The translations under genes and the position numbers were made by a program. Of a DNA stretch of 64,000 nucleotides, positions 21,925-32,845 are shown in pieces; the stretch's first letter is position 1; each line of letters opens with the position of its first letter. The notes below the pieces were generated by a model. The model was not told the origin of the DNA, searched no databases, and saw only the letters and a list, made by a program, of their open reading frames with translations. The DNA is from Ornithodoros turicata (lineage: Eukaryota > Arthropoda > Arachnida > Ixodida > Argasidae): the NCBI RefSeq assembly GCF_037126465.1, contig NW_026999403.1:1302001-1366000 (forward strand), in the 5' to 3' direction.

Positions 21925-22036
21925 AATTAATGGTCCCTGTGAGGTTGGCATGGTACACGCCAGGTGGCGCTACGCGCATGTTCAATGGTGATTGGTTTGA
22001 ATGATCATTGACTGCCCATCCGCGTGACAGGGGTAT
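21925..22036. mobile_element. Half copy of the palindromic MITE family (41004-41223)
   Basis: The order gaggttg, gtacac, ggtggcgct, gcgcatgttcaat, aatgatcattga and gacaggggtatta corresponds to the right half of the MITE at 41004-41223. The left half is missing. It abuts the end of the satellite array. Confidence 0.65.
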
Positions 22037-22917
22037 TACGGAATTCGCCGAAGTCTTAATCTCAAGCAGTTCGAGCATTTTGGCCTTGCATCCTTCTTTC
22101 CATACAACAAGTGCAGAGTGAGGGTCGACGAATACAGTTTTGAGCGCGCATGTGCGCCTTCCCCATATACTGTTGAATATTGAAACGGCACTAAAACCTC
22201 GTCCGTTCATTTATCCCGCTTTAACATAAAGATATCTAATGATGTCTAACACAATAACGATAACACGCGTCCCGCGCCCCAGGTTATTACGCAGAACTGG
22301 TTATAGTGTTGCTGCCTCATGCTCCAACACGATACTTGAAAAGAAGGTCGCTTAAGACCGCTCCCTAAGCTCGTCGGCAGAGCGTCAAGATGTCTGGGTC
22401 CCTGGCGGCGAGTCGTTAGTGGTTCATCGAAAGTGCGTTATCTCCCCGCGTCTCCCAATCGGTTCTGCAGCCGCCGGGCGGAGAAACACTTCGGTGAAGT
22501 TGTTCGATGTGCCTTAAGTACTCGCTGCGAGGCTCCGACCTTTCTTTTGTGAGCGATCATTTCGTTTGGAGCGATGCCCCTTGTGAGTAATGTTCGCTAA
22601 GTAGTGCGCGTCACTTTCTGGAAGAGTAGTGCCCGAGGGAAAGGGTGAATAATATACAGAGTGTTATCTGTGTTAAGGGCCACGCTTATCGAGCTCAGCG
22701 ACAAACTCCACGCTTTACGTGGCGGGCTGGTTTTGCCACGACGCGTTTGGGGAAGAAAAATATGATGTATTATTCTGTTTCTGTGGTTAATGGTTAACAG
22801 TGCAAGACAACTGTACTATAGACGAGGAGGGGGACAACAGGAAAACAACCGGGTGATATATTTATTGAAAAAAGAAAGGAAAGGGAGGAATTGTCAGTCA
22901 GGCGTAGGAAACAGGGG
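22037..22917. other. Unassigned sequence
   Basis: No gene was recognised. At 22364-22385 taagctcgtcggcagagc resembles a pol III A box, but no convincing B box or tRNA fold follows. A short AT-rich piece with aagaaaggaaaggga at 22870-22887 resembles the purine-rich repeat at 54040-54125. Confidence 0.35.
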
Positions 22918-23010
22918 AATTAGTATGCGTCCAGCTGGGTCGGTGTCTGTGCGAACTGTGCCGACATCCGTGTGAAAAGCCTACGGGGGATACCAGGGAC
23001 TACATCGGAT
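22918..23010 (-). repeat. SINE fragment, minus strand
   Basis: The segment with agtatgcgtccagctggg, gcgaactgtgccgacatc and gtgtgaaaagcctac follows the same order as the inverted SINE body at 36500-36590. The tRNA-like head has decayed. Confidence 0.5.
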
Positions 23011-25672
23011 AGTACTGCCGACGAACTCAGCACCTTCCAGTCTGCGACATTACCTTCGCGCAACCAGCGTATGCTCTATCCATTCGCCCACGCCCTTGAG
23101 AGACCTTTGGTTGTTTTTTGTGCTCGTCTATTATAAATAATAGGCATAGATAGCTCTTCGTGTCACCAAAAAGTTCGCCGCAATATCTAAAAGCTGCCTC
23201 AAACCCTATCCAGTAATTGACTGTATTATTTGGCGCTCTGCCAAACGCCTACGAAATGCGATTGTATTGCAGCAGATGAAGGGCGGTCCCTGTGCTGTGA
23301 CCGTACATGATTTGTGTGCGGCGCAGCGGCAAGGCCGTACCATAGGTTGCCATAAGCCTCGTAAAGAAATACGGGTTTCGCCTGCGAACACGTTTTACTT
23401 CTTGTTGCAGTCGGTGTACTCCTCTTATTTGGTGAGTTTCTGAACATCTGTCCGAGTGTACTGGTCATTGGCACGGAGTGATTCTCTAGCGTTTAATTCA
23501 CGTGCTTTCACGTGTTTTGGTCACGCCGCCGGACAAGCGACAGTATCACTTGACCGCATGCTTCGGAAATTCTGCGTCCTCGTGCAACAGATGGTAGTGC
23601 GGGTCGGGCCGCCGAGCACGCGCTCCTCGTACATTCTCCGGTCGCGGGAGAGAGTGAAGTTTCATCTCCTAGTCTTCTTACTCCGTGGTTGTTGGTCAAT
23701 ATCCTAAACATTCATTTTCATTAAGTTAGTGATTTTGGCGCTCTTTGGCCCAAGTTGGCCTTGCGCCGTAAAAGCTTCAACGCCGCTTACCGTCTCCTGC
23801 AAATACACGAACGCTATACATGCGCGAATGCTCCGCAGTACACCACCTACGCTGTCACTCCGTTCGCGTTGAGAGACGACGTAGACGTCATCACGTGAGA
23901 CACGCTGTGCAGACACCAGATGGATCAAAGTCGCCATCTTGCCATGTATTCGAGCCTATTCGCCGCGTAAAATAACGGGGTATCGCCATGTTGTGGGACG
24001 GTTGTTGCCAACATCGCAAGATGTGGCGCATAGATTTGTACTGAAGTAATGTTACTTTATTAAGGGTCTTTTTATTAATTGTTACTTTATTATCCATTAA
24101 AACACAGGTAACGATATTGTTACCAGTGTCTTAATGGCAACTAGTCATTCGGAAGAACTATGAAATCACGTGAACCGTGCCTTCAGTAAAATGTCTCTCT
24201 CCTGCACTTCGAAGACGTTGACTGTGTGCAAATATCTGAAATGCACTGGTGCAGGCCTCCGGATGCTTCAAGCTTTCTAATACACTTGGTCAGAAAGACA
24301 AACTGTCCTTGCACAAGCCGAACCTCAATAGCAGGCGCCGGCTCTTTGAAGAGTGATTTTTAATGGCGTCACTATCTTCGGGATGTCCACGACGCACTTG
24401 AAGCCATCAAGATGAGTCCCATAGAAATCGACAGCTTCTAGCCATGTATCCCATCTCATAATACCAGGCTCAAGGGGCAACGGAACCTCCGGCATTTCTG
24501 CCAGTTCGTTAGATGAGATTAGCTATCGTTTTGTCTGCAGCTGCCCACATCGGACCACTTGCAAAAGACAGCCGCATTTCATGTAATGCTTTTTGATACA
24601 AGGTCGGCAGTTTGCGCACAGTTGACTCAGCCGGCAGCCGTTTCTGTGGGTATACTTTTCCAATAAACTCTTTAGTGGTGGGGGGGGGGGGAGGGGGAGG
24701 GTAGACGGGAGGAAGATTGTGCGCGTCTTCACTCTGTAGTTATCAAAGTTAGGTACGGTTCTGAAGACGTGATGTTCGGAGTAACATTTTAAAGCACCCT
24801 CACGCAGGTCATCGCAATCACGCAATTGGTTTATCAAAGACGTCTCGCGACGTGAAACTCGGAATAATTACAGAAATATACTCATACAAAAAAAAACATT
24901 AAAAAAAATAAAAGACAAACCGTTCTCCGTGCGCGCGTATGTGTGTGACAACTCTCCCCCAACAGTCACATGGCTCTCCCAAACGCGTTCGAGATCTCAC
25001 GCCACGTGTGACGTCCTCCCACACCATGTGTCAAGCGATCGTTGTACATACTTGCCATATCATTTCTACTGTTAGGCCATTCCGAGCGACCCCAGCATTG
25101 AATCCGCAAACGAGCTCATACAAAAGTCAATAGCGAGACAAGAAAACGATGGCAAATGATGCCCCGTGCACAATGGGTAACAGCGAGCCCTGGGCTGGAT
25201 GTCAGCAACACGCTCCGCTGATGCTTAGTACTTTCCTCTGTTCTCCCGTCGGAAACAGACGCCGCGAAAAATGGGTCCGCGTCCGCCCACAATGAGAGAG
25301 AGCACGACGCTTTCCGCTACAACACACTTGTTCTTTCTACTCTACTGCTCGCGTGGACATACATACGACGGGAAAATTAAGTGAAATACAGTGTAGTGTT
25401 AGAGCCGACTGTGATTCATATAGGGTACGGATATGGGTGGTGTTTTGCACTCTGTGTCGTGGTAGTCTGAGTAGTACTGAGTAGTACTCGCGTTTGCAAG
25501 AACATGAATACTTATTTAATTGTCTGTAGTCCACAAGGTGTAAATGTTGCCCAGGGGGACGTTCGAATACTATGCACCATGTCCCGTCATAACAGTCTGG
25601 AAGGCGTCAACAAAGGCGCACTTCACGAAGTCTGATGCGATGCAGACTTTGCGATGTGCGTGTTACGTATGT
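23011..25672. other. Unassigned sequence
   Basis: No gene was recognised over about 2.6 kb. A G-rich run lies at about 24677-24700. An imperfect hairpin (acaggtaacgat / gttaccagtgt) lies at about 24105-24130. At 23733-23780 ttggcgctctttggcccaag followed by ttgcgccgtaaaagc looks like a decayed LINE-X end without a tail. Confidence 0.4.
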
Positions 25673-26099
25673 GTTCAAACCACGACCTACTACATTATAA
25701 CGACCATGTCATAGGCACCCCTTCCCAGCGCCGCATTTTTGGAAGGTAGCGGTGGCGCTGCTCATCGTCCCAGTTATTGCATCCTCAACTTCTACGATAC
25801 TTTGTACTTCAGCTTGCCTTACTATTTCTGTACAAGCGGTGGATATTCCACAGATGTTTCATTGTGAGGTTGATTATCATCATCATTCTACGTATTTTCA
25901 TAGGAGCTATTGCTGTCGTCTGCTACGGGAGTCGTACATACGCTTCTGCGCGTTCAGAATTCAAATTTCCATCGTCCAATGGTGATGCAGATCTCGCGTG
26001 TCGATGGGTAGCGCCCCTAGCGGATCGTGCGGACGGGCTCCTCATAGGAGTTGCTGATTATGACGTGGTCGTTATAATCTAGTAGGTCGTGGTTCAAAC
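25673..26099. mobile_element. hAT-like MITE, copy 1, with perfect 8-bp TSD
   Basis: The 411-bp element 25681-26091 is flanked by gttcaaac at 25673-25680 and 26092-26099. The ends are inverted: cacgacctactacattataa and ttataatctagtaggtcgtg. The 8-bp TSD and CA...TG ends fit hAT (P elements also make 8 bp). Copies 2 and 3 lie at 26569-26968 and 58091-58622. No transposase. Confidence 0.9.
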
Positions 26100-26149
26100 A
26101 TGCCGCGGTTACTACCGCAGGAGGTGGAGCGAGCGCGCAAGATTTCGAG

Positions 26150-26560
26150 AATCTCTTTTGTTCGGAACTTACGTTGGATTCCAATAAAGCAGATTCGGAG
26201 CGTTTCCGGAGCAAGTCTGTTCTTTTTGGCAGACTTGAAACAGTGACGGAGTCTTCCAATTGGAGATTTGGGGCGGCCTTCAAGCTAAGGTCGCTCCAAG
26301 GAGCAACCCAGACTGCTCCGCCAAAATAGACAGATTAAACCGGAACTCTCCGTGACGTATCACCTTGTCGCTCGCGCTCCCTATTTCCTGTCTCTTCTTC
26401 GCTAACATGGCCGCTGCGCAATCCGTTTCTGCCGTGACTGGTATTTCGCGTCGTATACTTTGGCCATTTTGCTTCTTGAAGGAAGCGATGAGGCAGACAT
26501 TACCAGGGGGCAACGTTCGTAGATTAGGAGGACCTTCGTGGTGCAAAACATGGTGGTTGT
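26150..26560. repeat. Dispersed repeat, copy 2 (interrupted by a MITE)
   Basis: The reverse complement matches 1-465 (for example ggttgctcc, ggagcgacctt and ttggaagactcc). The match resumes at 26977-27018 after the MITE. Confidence 0.7.
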
Positions 26561-26976
26561 AGTGGAACCACGACCTACTAGATTATAACGACCATGTCAG
26601 GCGCACCCCTTCTATGCGCCGCATTTTTGGAAGGTAGCGGTGGCGCTTCTGATCGTCCCAGTTATTGCTTCCTCAACTTCTACAATACTTTGTACTTCAG
26701 CTTACCTTAGTATTTCTGTACAAGCGGTGGACGTTCCACAGATGTTTCATTCTGAGGTTGATTATCATCATCATTCTACGCGTTTTCATAGGGGCTATCG
26801 CTGTCGTCTGCTACGGTAGTCGTACACACGCTTCTGCGCGTTCAGAATTCAAATTTCATTCGTCCAATCGTCTTGTGCCAATCAGTAGCTCCCCTGGCGG
26901 ATCGTGCGGACAGGCTCCTCATAGGGTTTTCTGATTGTGACGTGGTCGTTATAATCTAGTAGGTCGTGAGTGGAAC
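26561..26976. mobile_element. hAT-like MITE, copy 2, with perfect 8-bp TSD
   Basis: The 400-bp element 26569-26968 is flanked by agtggaac at 26561-26568 and 26969-26976. The same family and terminal repeats as copy 1. The paralogous repeat at the window start is uninterrupted at this point, which independently confirms the ends. Confidence 0.92.
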
Positions 26977-27089
26977 ATGAGTACCTTCTTCTTCTTCTTC
27001 TTCCTCCGTCTCCTCTGGTCGTCATTCACCAAGGGAGATTGGCCAGGGCTAAACTTCAAGCGGGGCGCAAGTGTTCAAGTCGCAGATTT

Positions 27090-27215
27090 TATGACCCTTG
27101 TTGTCCCTATATGTGAGGTCGACAAGGGCGAGCCCTTTCACCATCATCACCATCACCACCACCACCCCTTGTTGTCGATGCACCACAAAAACTGGAGTCA
27201 TCACCATCACCATCA
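27090..27215 (+). repeat. SINE 3' tail plus decayed LINE-X end
   Basis: The segment tatgtgaggtcgacaagg and gcgagccctttcaccatc matches the 3' end of the SINE at 44600-44660. After it, cccttgttgtcgatgcacc and acaaaaactggagtcatcac look like a LINE-X terminal segment with a CAC/ATC tail. Confidence 0.5.
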
Positions 27216-27383
27216 AATTTGTGGCGCTGTCGAACACTATGACGTCATTTGTTTTCAAACAGGGAGATGTCTTTTGTTGGACATAAACGAAAACTATCTA
27301 AGCGTGTTGCACTCCTCTGCAGGCTACTCAAGGTCTATAGCTCAACTGCTCACGCGCGCTGCACCTGCGTAATGCTATTTTGT

Positions 27384-27612
27384 GTCCGAAGTAACTTGGA
27401 AGTAACTGGTTCTTTTTTTTAAGTAACTCAGTAACTGCGAGTTATATTTCAGGCTGAAGAACTTCTTATAGCCCTAGTAGCTTTTGCGCGAAAAAATAAA
27501 ATAAAAATAAGACTCAAATCATCATCGTCAGCTGAAGAACTTCGTTATTAACTTAGTTACATTTTGCACACGGTAACTTAACTTGTAACGAGTTCTTTTT
27601 GACGGGTAACTT
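27384..27612. mobile_element. Relic of a GTAACT-rich hAT-like element
   Basis: Repeated aagtaact and gtaactcagtaac motifs on one side and aacttgtaacgag on the other recall the termini of the hAT element at 60036-60865. The ends are too decayed for a TSD. It is interrupted by a LINE-X mini-insertion at 27466-27530. Confidence 0.45.
27453..27543 (+). mobile_element. LINE-X 3'-end mini-insertion with 13-bp TSD
   Basis: Insert 27466-27530 (65 bp) begins ttatagccctagtagc and has an A-rich expansion before an ATC-like tail. The flanks are perfect: gctgaagaacttc at 27453-27465 and 27531-27543. Confidence 0.75.
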
Positions 27613-27646
27613 CTCAATCTATGAGCAGGACTATACCACAACTGCT

Positions 27647-27717
27647 CATTTATTCCTCATGACCTTAGTTGTCCGCGCGCCATACAAATCTGAATCATCA
27701 TCATCATTTATTTCTCA
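27647..27717 (+). mobile_element. LINE-X 3'-end mini-insertion (45 bp)
   Basis: Insert 27660-27704 begins tgaccttagttgtccgcg and ends in ATC repeats. The flanks are catttattcctca and catttatttctca, 13 bp with one mismatch. It is the shortest copy in the window. Confidence 0.7.
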
Positions 27718-29090
27718 ACGGCGGAAGCAGACGACAGCGTTCTCGAGTCAGATGACCTACTTGTCGTCTGATCCCTTGTTGTAGTTTGTGAAAATGTTCT
27801 CGTCGTGGAGAACGACAGTACTTGATAAGATTACCATCCGTCAACACCAGGTATTTTTTGCTTAATGTTCTCGGGAAATCGGAGAAACCTAGTAAGCCCC
27901 TCCGTTTTTTTTGTGTGTGTGTGTTTTTTATTATTAACCTGTTTTCTTCGTTCATTTATGAGCTAGGACTTCGAGGGGGGAAGCAATTAAGGAAGCTCAC
28001 TTCCAGGTCACTTTTGCCCGGAAATTGAGTGACTTGCCGATCGAGTGCAGAGTGTTCATTTTGAGTGAGGCCTTTGCATTTCGGAATCTCGCCTTGTTCT
28101 GCAGACGTCGTCATTGCCTTACATGTGAAGCGTTGGTTTTACGAGAAGTCAGTGTGCATACCACCGATGCCAATTAAGTGGCTTAAAATTCATAATACAA
28201 CTTATTACTTGGCAGTGGAAGTCGCGTGAAACTCTACAAGTCACAAGTAGAGAGGAGATGCACGACTGAAGTGCAGTCGGCGAAGGATAATTGGATTTCT
28301 AGAGGTAACGCTCGTTAAAGGTATTAGCGAAAGCCGTCTCCATAAGCTTCACCTTTTTGGTTGCGGGGCTGACCTCGCGAGAGAGGTCGTCGACATGTAT
28401 ACGCCCTCTAGAAAGCCGATAACTTCTTCGGAGATCCCGTAAGTGAGTGAGTGAGTGACGCTGACGTCACTCCGTGACGCACACAGTAGGCTACAAATAT
28501 CACGGCGTCGTGCCTGCAACCAACCGACGAGTTTTCCGCGGGAAATGAGACGTTGCTGCTGCTCCCTACGTTGGCGTTGACGTCACACTGATCTGATTAC
28601 GTCATGCCAGCAGATCTAGTCGGGCACGGAAGGTCACGCCGCGACGCTCGTGACTGGTTTTTGAGGGCGTATCTCGGACAATGAATTGCTCATTGACGAC
28701 ACACCGTTTAGCGAAACTATTTCTCGTGGTGTCTCGTGACAGTCAGCTTCGTGAGTGAGGACGATGTCCGGGAAACGCTAAGTGTCATTTCACTGCTCTT
28801 TGTATTGTTGACTGATTAGTTGAGTCACAAAATTAGTGAGCCCATCTTCCTTATCTTTTAGCATACCACCCCCTGTATCCTTAATTTACTGATTTGCTTT
28901 ATTTTCCCCAACCAAGTCAAAAACTGTGGCCAGTTCTAAAACTCTGGCCCCATTGCTTTTGCACTTGAGTGTAACGCTGTATCGTGTGCTTCAGAAGAGC
29001 GTCAACACTCCTGTGCTTTACAATTAACTCACCCCAAAATTCCGATATATCTCCTCCTTGTGTTGCGGCGTTAGTATATTCTAAATTCAT
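27718..29090. other. Unassigned sequence with clustered TGACGTCA palindromes
   Basis: No gene or known repeat was recognised. The CRE-type octamer TGACGTCA occurs at 28462-28469 and 28578-28585, with attacgtcatg at 28597. This could be a regulatory cluster or chance; there is no adjacent gene to attach it to. A (gtga)n tract at 28444-28459 precedes the first. Confidence 0.3.
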
Positions 29091-29094
29091 TTAA

Positions 29095-29583
29095 CTAGTC
29101 TGCCAATTTGAATTTAATAATACCCTCCACTACTCTGAACCCTTTACACTGCCACTGTTTCGCGAAGTTTTTTGCTCCTAACCTTAGCCGCTCCCTCCCA
29201 AGCCAAGTTCGTACGTAGTAACTGATTATATTTCTCATTCGTTCTTTACCCCAGCAGTCACCACCATGCACCACTCTATACCGGTTTACCCAAGCTTGAC
29301 ATGCGATTGCGACTGCTACTAACATGAAAAATTTCTGTTGTCTTTTGGTTACTTTCCCAACATGTATTCCCACAGCTTCTTCAAACGTTAAGATACTTAA
29401 TCCAAAATATTTCTTAAAACAGGACCACAGGTATACCGCTACCATACACTCGAAGACGGCGCGCCTCACCGTTTCTATTTGACCGCAAAGCTCGCAGTCC
29501 CTTCTGCGGCTTTTACCCCACAGATAAAACTTGTCCCTCACTGGTATGACCTCATGCGCCATTTTCCACAGGAATGAAAGCAT
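29095..29583 (-). pseudogene. LINE C-terminal fragment with zf-RVT-like domain
   Basis: The 162-residue frame begins LFL-like (MLSFLWKMAHEVIPVRDKFY), followed by LWGK, then CELCGQIETV at residues 30-39 and FEC at 44-46. This is the layout of the zf-RVT domain found after the reverse transcriptase in several non-LTR retrotransposons: W-K-hxhhPxRdkhxxWG ... CxxC ... ETxxHhFxxC. The usual histidine after ETV is arginine here (ETVRRAVFEC), so the zinc site is damaged. No RT motifs are found upstream on this strand, so the copy is 5'-truncated. The ~110 residues after the knuckle have no motif I recognise. It differs from LINE-X and LINE-Y. A host gene is unlikely. Confidence 0.65.
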
Positions 29584-29599
29584 CGCACACCGTTACTTC

Positions 29600-30900
29600 T
29601 TCGAATGTATACGCTCCGCAAGTAGGTTCCTAGCAGCAGAACAGGGGGGGGGGGGGTAAAATGACGCGCGCGGTGACGTGCCGTGCTCCCATTCGTCAGG
29701 GCTAGCCAGGCCCTCCATTCGCTCTTCGTGCAAATGGAAGAAAGGTAAACAGTAGGGAATGCCCCATACGTTTCGTGTGTTTTGCGGTTTGTTGGGCGCT
29801 ACGGTATTTCATACCTTTCATACCTTCTGTGCGAAGCCGCCACATCGATCCAAACGGCATTCTGTGAGATGGCTAGGGAAGTGCTTGTGTGCTGTGCTGT
29901 GTTTTATGGTGGCTAGTCGAAAGAAAAAACAGTTCAGACATGATGCACTACTAAGGCTCTGCCTTCGCGACGAAAACGAAGAAGAGCAATCAGGCACACA
30001 CACACACACAGACACACACACATAAACGGGATGAAGATGAGCTGGGTCATTCTCCGCGGTTATGGCGGTACACTGCCCCATTGCGCTTGTGGAAGGGATG
30101 AGAAAGTGATGATGATGGAAAAGGTGTCCGGTTAGAGTTCGTCCTTAGTCTTAGTCCATCAGAGTTCGTCTCTCCGTAGACGTTCTAACGTTTAGTAACA
30201 GCGGAGTCTCGCACTTTACCAGAAAGAAGCCTCATCATTGTCCATTCGTGTGCCATATTGGCACAGTATCGGCTTCTGTCGCCTCACAGTGTAAGATGCA
30301 GCCAGTTCGTACGCCTGCTGAGGCAGTTGTCTTCGACGCACCGTGCCATGTGACTAAATTTGCGACTTTTATGAGGACACCCACAGTACGTCTGCGGGTG
30401 CGTCTGCCTGTTAGGCAGTCTCGATTATATACAGTACAAAAACACAAATGAAACACTTCTTGTGAGTCTTCAAAAACTAAGGGGCTACCACATCACATAA
30501 CTGGAAAAAGGGAGAAATAATAATTACAACACCCGTACACATTGCAACGTAAAGCTTCTTTGCTTAATGGACGCCATGTACATAAGTCATAAACAATGAC
30601 GATGTGAACGAGAAAAAAAAAGAGAAGGAAAAAGAAAGAAAAAGACGCTATGGCTCTGCCAGAAGCATTAACCTCTTAAGCATTAACCTTAACCTTAATC
30701 TTAACCTTAAGCATTAAGTTCTGTTTAAATGAAAACGTGGTATTTATTTTTATGCTATTTAATACGTAAACCGAAACCAGTTAATTACCCTAAAAATCAC
30801 TGAGTGTCGACGCGAGTTTTTCTCTGGAACATTTTTCGCTGAAGGTTCCTGTCGGTAAAACAAAGCTTCCGAAAGCGTCCGAAGAAAAATTTAAAAGTTA
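29600..30900. other. Unassigned sequence with microsatellites
   Basis: No gene was recognised. A G run lies at 29645-29657, a (CA)n tract at 29996-30022, and a CTTAAC-type run (accttaaccttaatcttaac) at 30687-30710 that resembles a short telomere-like or simple repeat. Open frames on both strands around 29.8-30.1 kb are low complexity. Confidence 0.4.
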
Positions 30901-30904
30901 GGAT

Positions 30905-31015
30905 GAAAGATGAAAGTCACTGGAAAGGTTGGCCAGCTGTAGGACTCGAACCCACATCTTCTGGATCGCCGGTCCAGGGTTCTACCAATCGCGCTAAGCT
31001 AACGCACCTCCCCAG
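30905..31015 (-). mobile_element. tRNA-derived SINE, minus strand
   Basis: The reverse complement reads gcgttagcttagcgcgattg ... gtgggttcgagtcctacagc, the same tRNA-like body as at 1888-1962, followed by cagtgactttcatctttcat at its 3' end. The leader differs from the copy at 1828. The anticodon loop (ccggcga) lacks the invariant U33, so it is not a working tRNA. Confidence 0.75.
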
Positions 31016-31147
31016 CGACCTCTAAGGGTGCGTCATCTGAAGGGACAAACCAGCCACTCTCTCTCACTCATCCTCCTTTCACTCTTACATTTTTGCTCAC
31101 TCATACACACATTCAGGTGATGGGACCGACGCAAGCGGCAACTGTTG

Positions 31148-31256
31148 AACATGAGGGAACTGATGTTCTGAGGCTGGAACAACATAGAATTGAGACTTTG
31201 TATGTATTTGTCCCTTCTATGTTGTTCCAGCCTCAGGACGTCAGTTCTCTCATGTT
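31148..31256. repeat. Inverted pair of SINE leader sequences
   Basis: The 42-bp arms at 31148-31189 and 31215-31256 are complementary with three mismatches. Each arm equals the leader of the SINE at 1828 (catgagagaactgatg...ggaacaacatagaa). The right arm also keeps gggacaaatacatac, as in that leader. Confidence 0.75.
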
Positions 31257-31836
31257 AAAAAACTATGAGTTTTACTTAATTAATGAGCGTATGAAAATGA
31301 ACCGCTAACTGCTCAGTCCTTGGCCGATGTCTCAGGGATGCTCCCTGACAAGGAGGTTCTTCGATAGCGCCACCTCCTTACGAATTATTCGGCCAGAGGA
31401 CCTTCGTGAAATACCCCGTATAAGGAATGGGACGGCATTCAAGGATCAATGGTAACATCAGAGAAGGTTGCTGATGGATGGCCTGCAGTATATCACCGCG
31501 GCATCTTATTGACTGCGGAAGACAGTACCAATATCGGCCCATCGATTGACCGATCGCTTCGGTGGTCACCGTCCTTCGAGGGCACGGCACAAGGGCGTCC
31601 ATAGTGTCCACATTTGGAAACGGGTTCTGTTTGTAAGACGTTCAGAGCACGCGGGCGGATCATCGAAAGATGGCAGTATCCCAGTAGCTTAATTACTGTT
31701 ACATTATAGGGTTATATTTTAGGGTCACTTTCACCAAAAGTAGCAACCATTCACAGTTACAAGTCACCTTCTCAGGAAGGTAAGTACAGCTACTGTAACT
31801 AGTTAATGAATAGATAATGGTTAGGTGTGGTAGACT

Positions 31837-32787
31837 CCTTAGAGCAATGTTTCTCAAACTGCGCGTCATGACCACCAAACGGGTCATGAGCCTTTTTATG
31901 GGGGTCATGGAGGGGCCAAGCAGTCAAGCGATATGTCTTGAGCCACACATAACAACATATGGGTTTGCTTGTATCACGAATGCAAGTACATCCTTCTCAT
32001 TAAAATACATGATTCAGTCAATCCCTGTTAAAAAAAAAAAACATGTATATGTATTTTTGGTAGGTCTCTCTGTGGTTAATATATTTTAAATAAATTATAC
32101 AATGTAACTGTATCTGCGTCATTGAAAAAAGTCAATTTTCGTAAGGCTTCAAGGTGGGGGTCATGTAGGTTTAGTCAGCGATGGCCACTAACTACTTTTA
32201 CTGTAGTTTAGCTATAACTACTAACTACTTTGCGATGGAGTAGTTTATAACTAGTAGCTCAACTACTTTTCAGGGGAGTAGTTAAAACTACTTCTTTAAC
32301 TACTGCAATGGATTTTAACTACATCTATAACTACTTAACGTTGTCCATCAACACCAATCCCTTGTAGTGTTGTTGGACACCAAAGTGTGAATCACAAGCA
32401 GTGGTAATGATATTTAAAATATACTCTCGTGCCTACGTTGCTTAATTCGCATACTGCCGTAAAATCCGCGGCACAATTGCTCTGCACCTCCGTTCTCATC
32501 AAACAAGTAGCTCAAGGTAAAAGTCGGAAGCACAATCGTGCCCTAAAGCTTGCGGCAAAATCGGAAGTAGTTGGCGCCTGCAGTAACCTAACTACTGTAG
32601 TTAACTAGTCGAAATAGTAGTTTAACTGGTAGCTGCCACTACATTTCTGCAAATAGTTGATAACTACTTTTTAACTACAATCAGGTAGTTTAACTAGTAG
32701 CTTAACTACATGTAGTTAACTACTGGCCATCACTGGGTTTAGTACTACTGAAAGTACTGGAAAAGTTTGAGGAACACTGGTTTAGAA
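31837..32787. mobile_element. Old hAT-like element, split by a younger one
   Basis: The left end caatgtttctcaaact (from 31845) and right end agtttgaggaacactg (to 32779) are inverted repeats of the CAGTGTTTCTCAAACT type common in hAT elements. The 8-bp flanks ccttagag and gtttagaa match at 5 of 8 positions, as expected of an old TSD. Without the inner insertion it is about 367 bp. Internal gggtcatgagcc / gggggtcatg repeats are seen. No transposase. Confidence 0.75.
32168..32743. mobile_element. 560-bp hAT-like element with perfect 8-bp TSD, copy 1
   Basis: Element 32176-32735 is flanked by ggtttagt on both sides. The ends are cagcgatggccactaactac and gtagttaactactggccatc followed by actg. It is filled with ctactaact/gtagtta repeats at both ends. 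The unique core (caccaatcccttgtagtg, gaatcaca, gtcggaagcacaatcgtgcc) is shared with the copy at 46597-47243. Non-autonomous. Confidence 0.92.
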
Positions 32788-32845
32788 GTACCGTACGCCA
32801 TGAGTCCATGACTAACAAATCGGAAAATTGTGGTTCCTCATCAAG

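Noticed and set aside
22364..22435. tRNA-like A-box sequence (taagctcgtcggcagagc)
   Set aside because: No good B box and no cloverleaf could be drawn, and no related SINE body follows.
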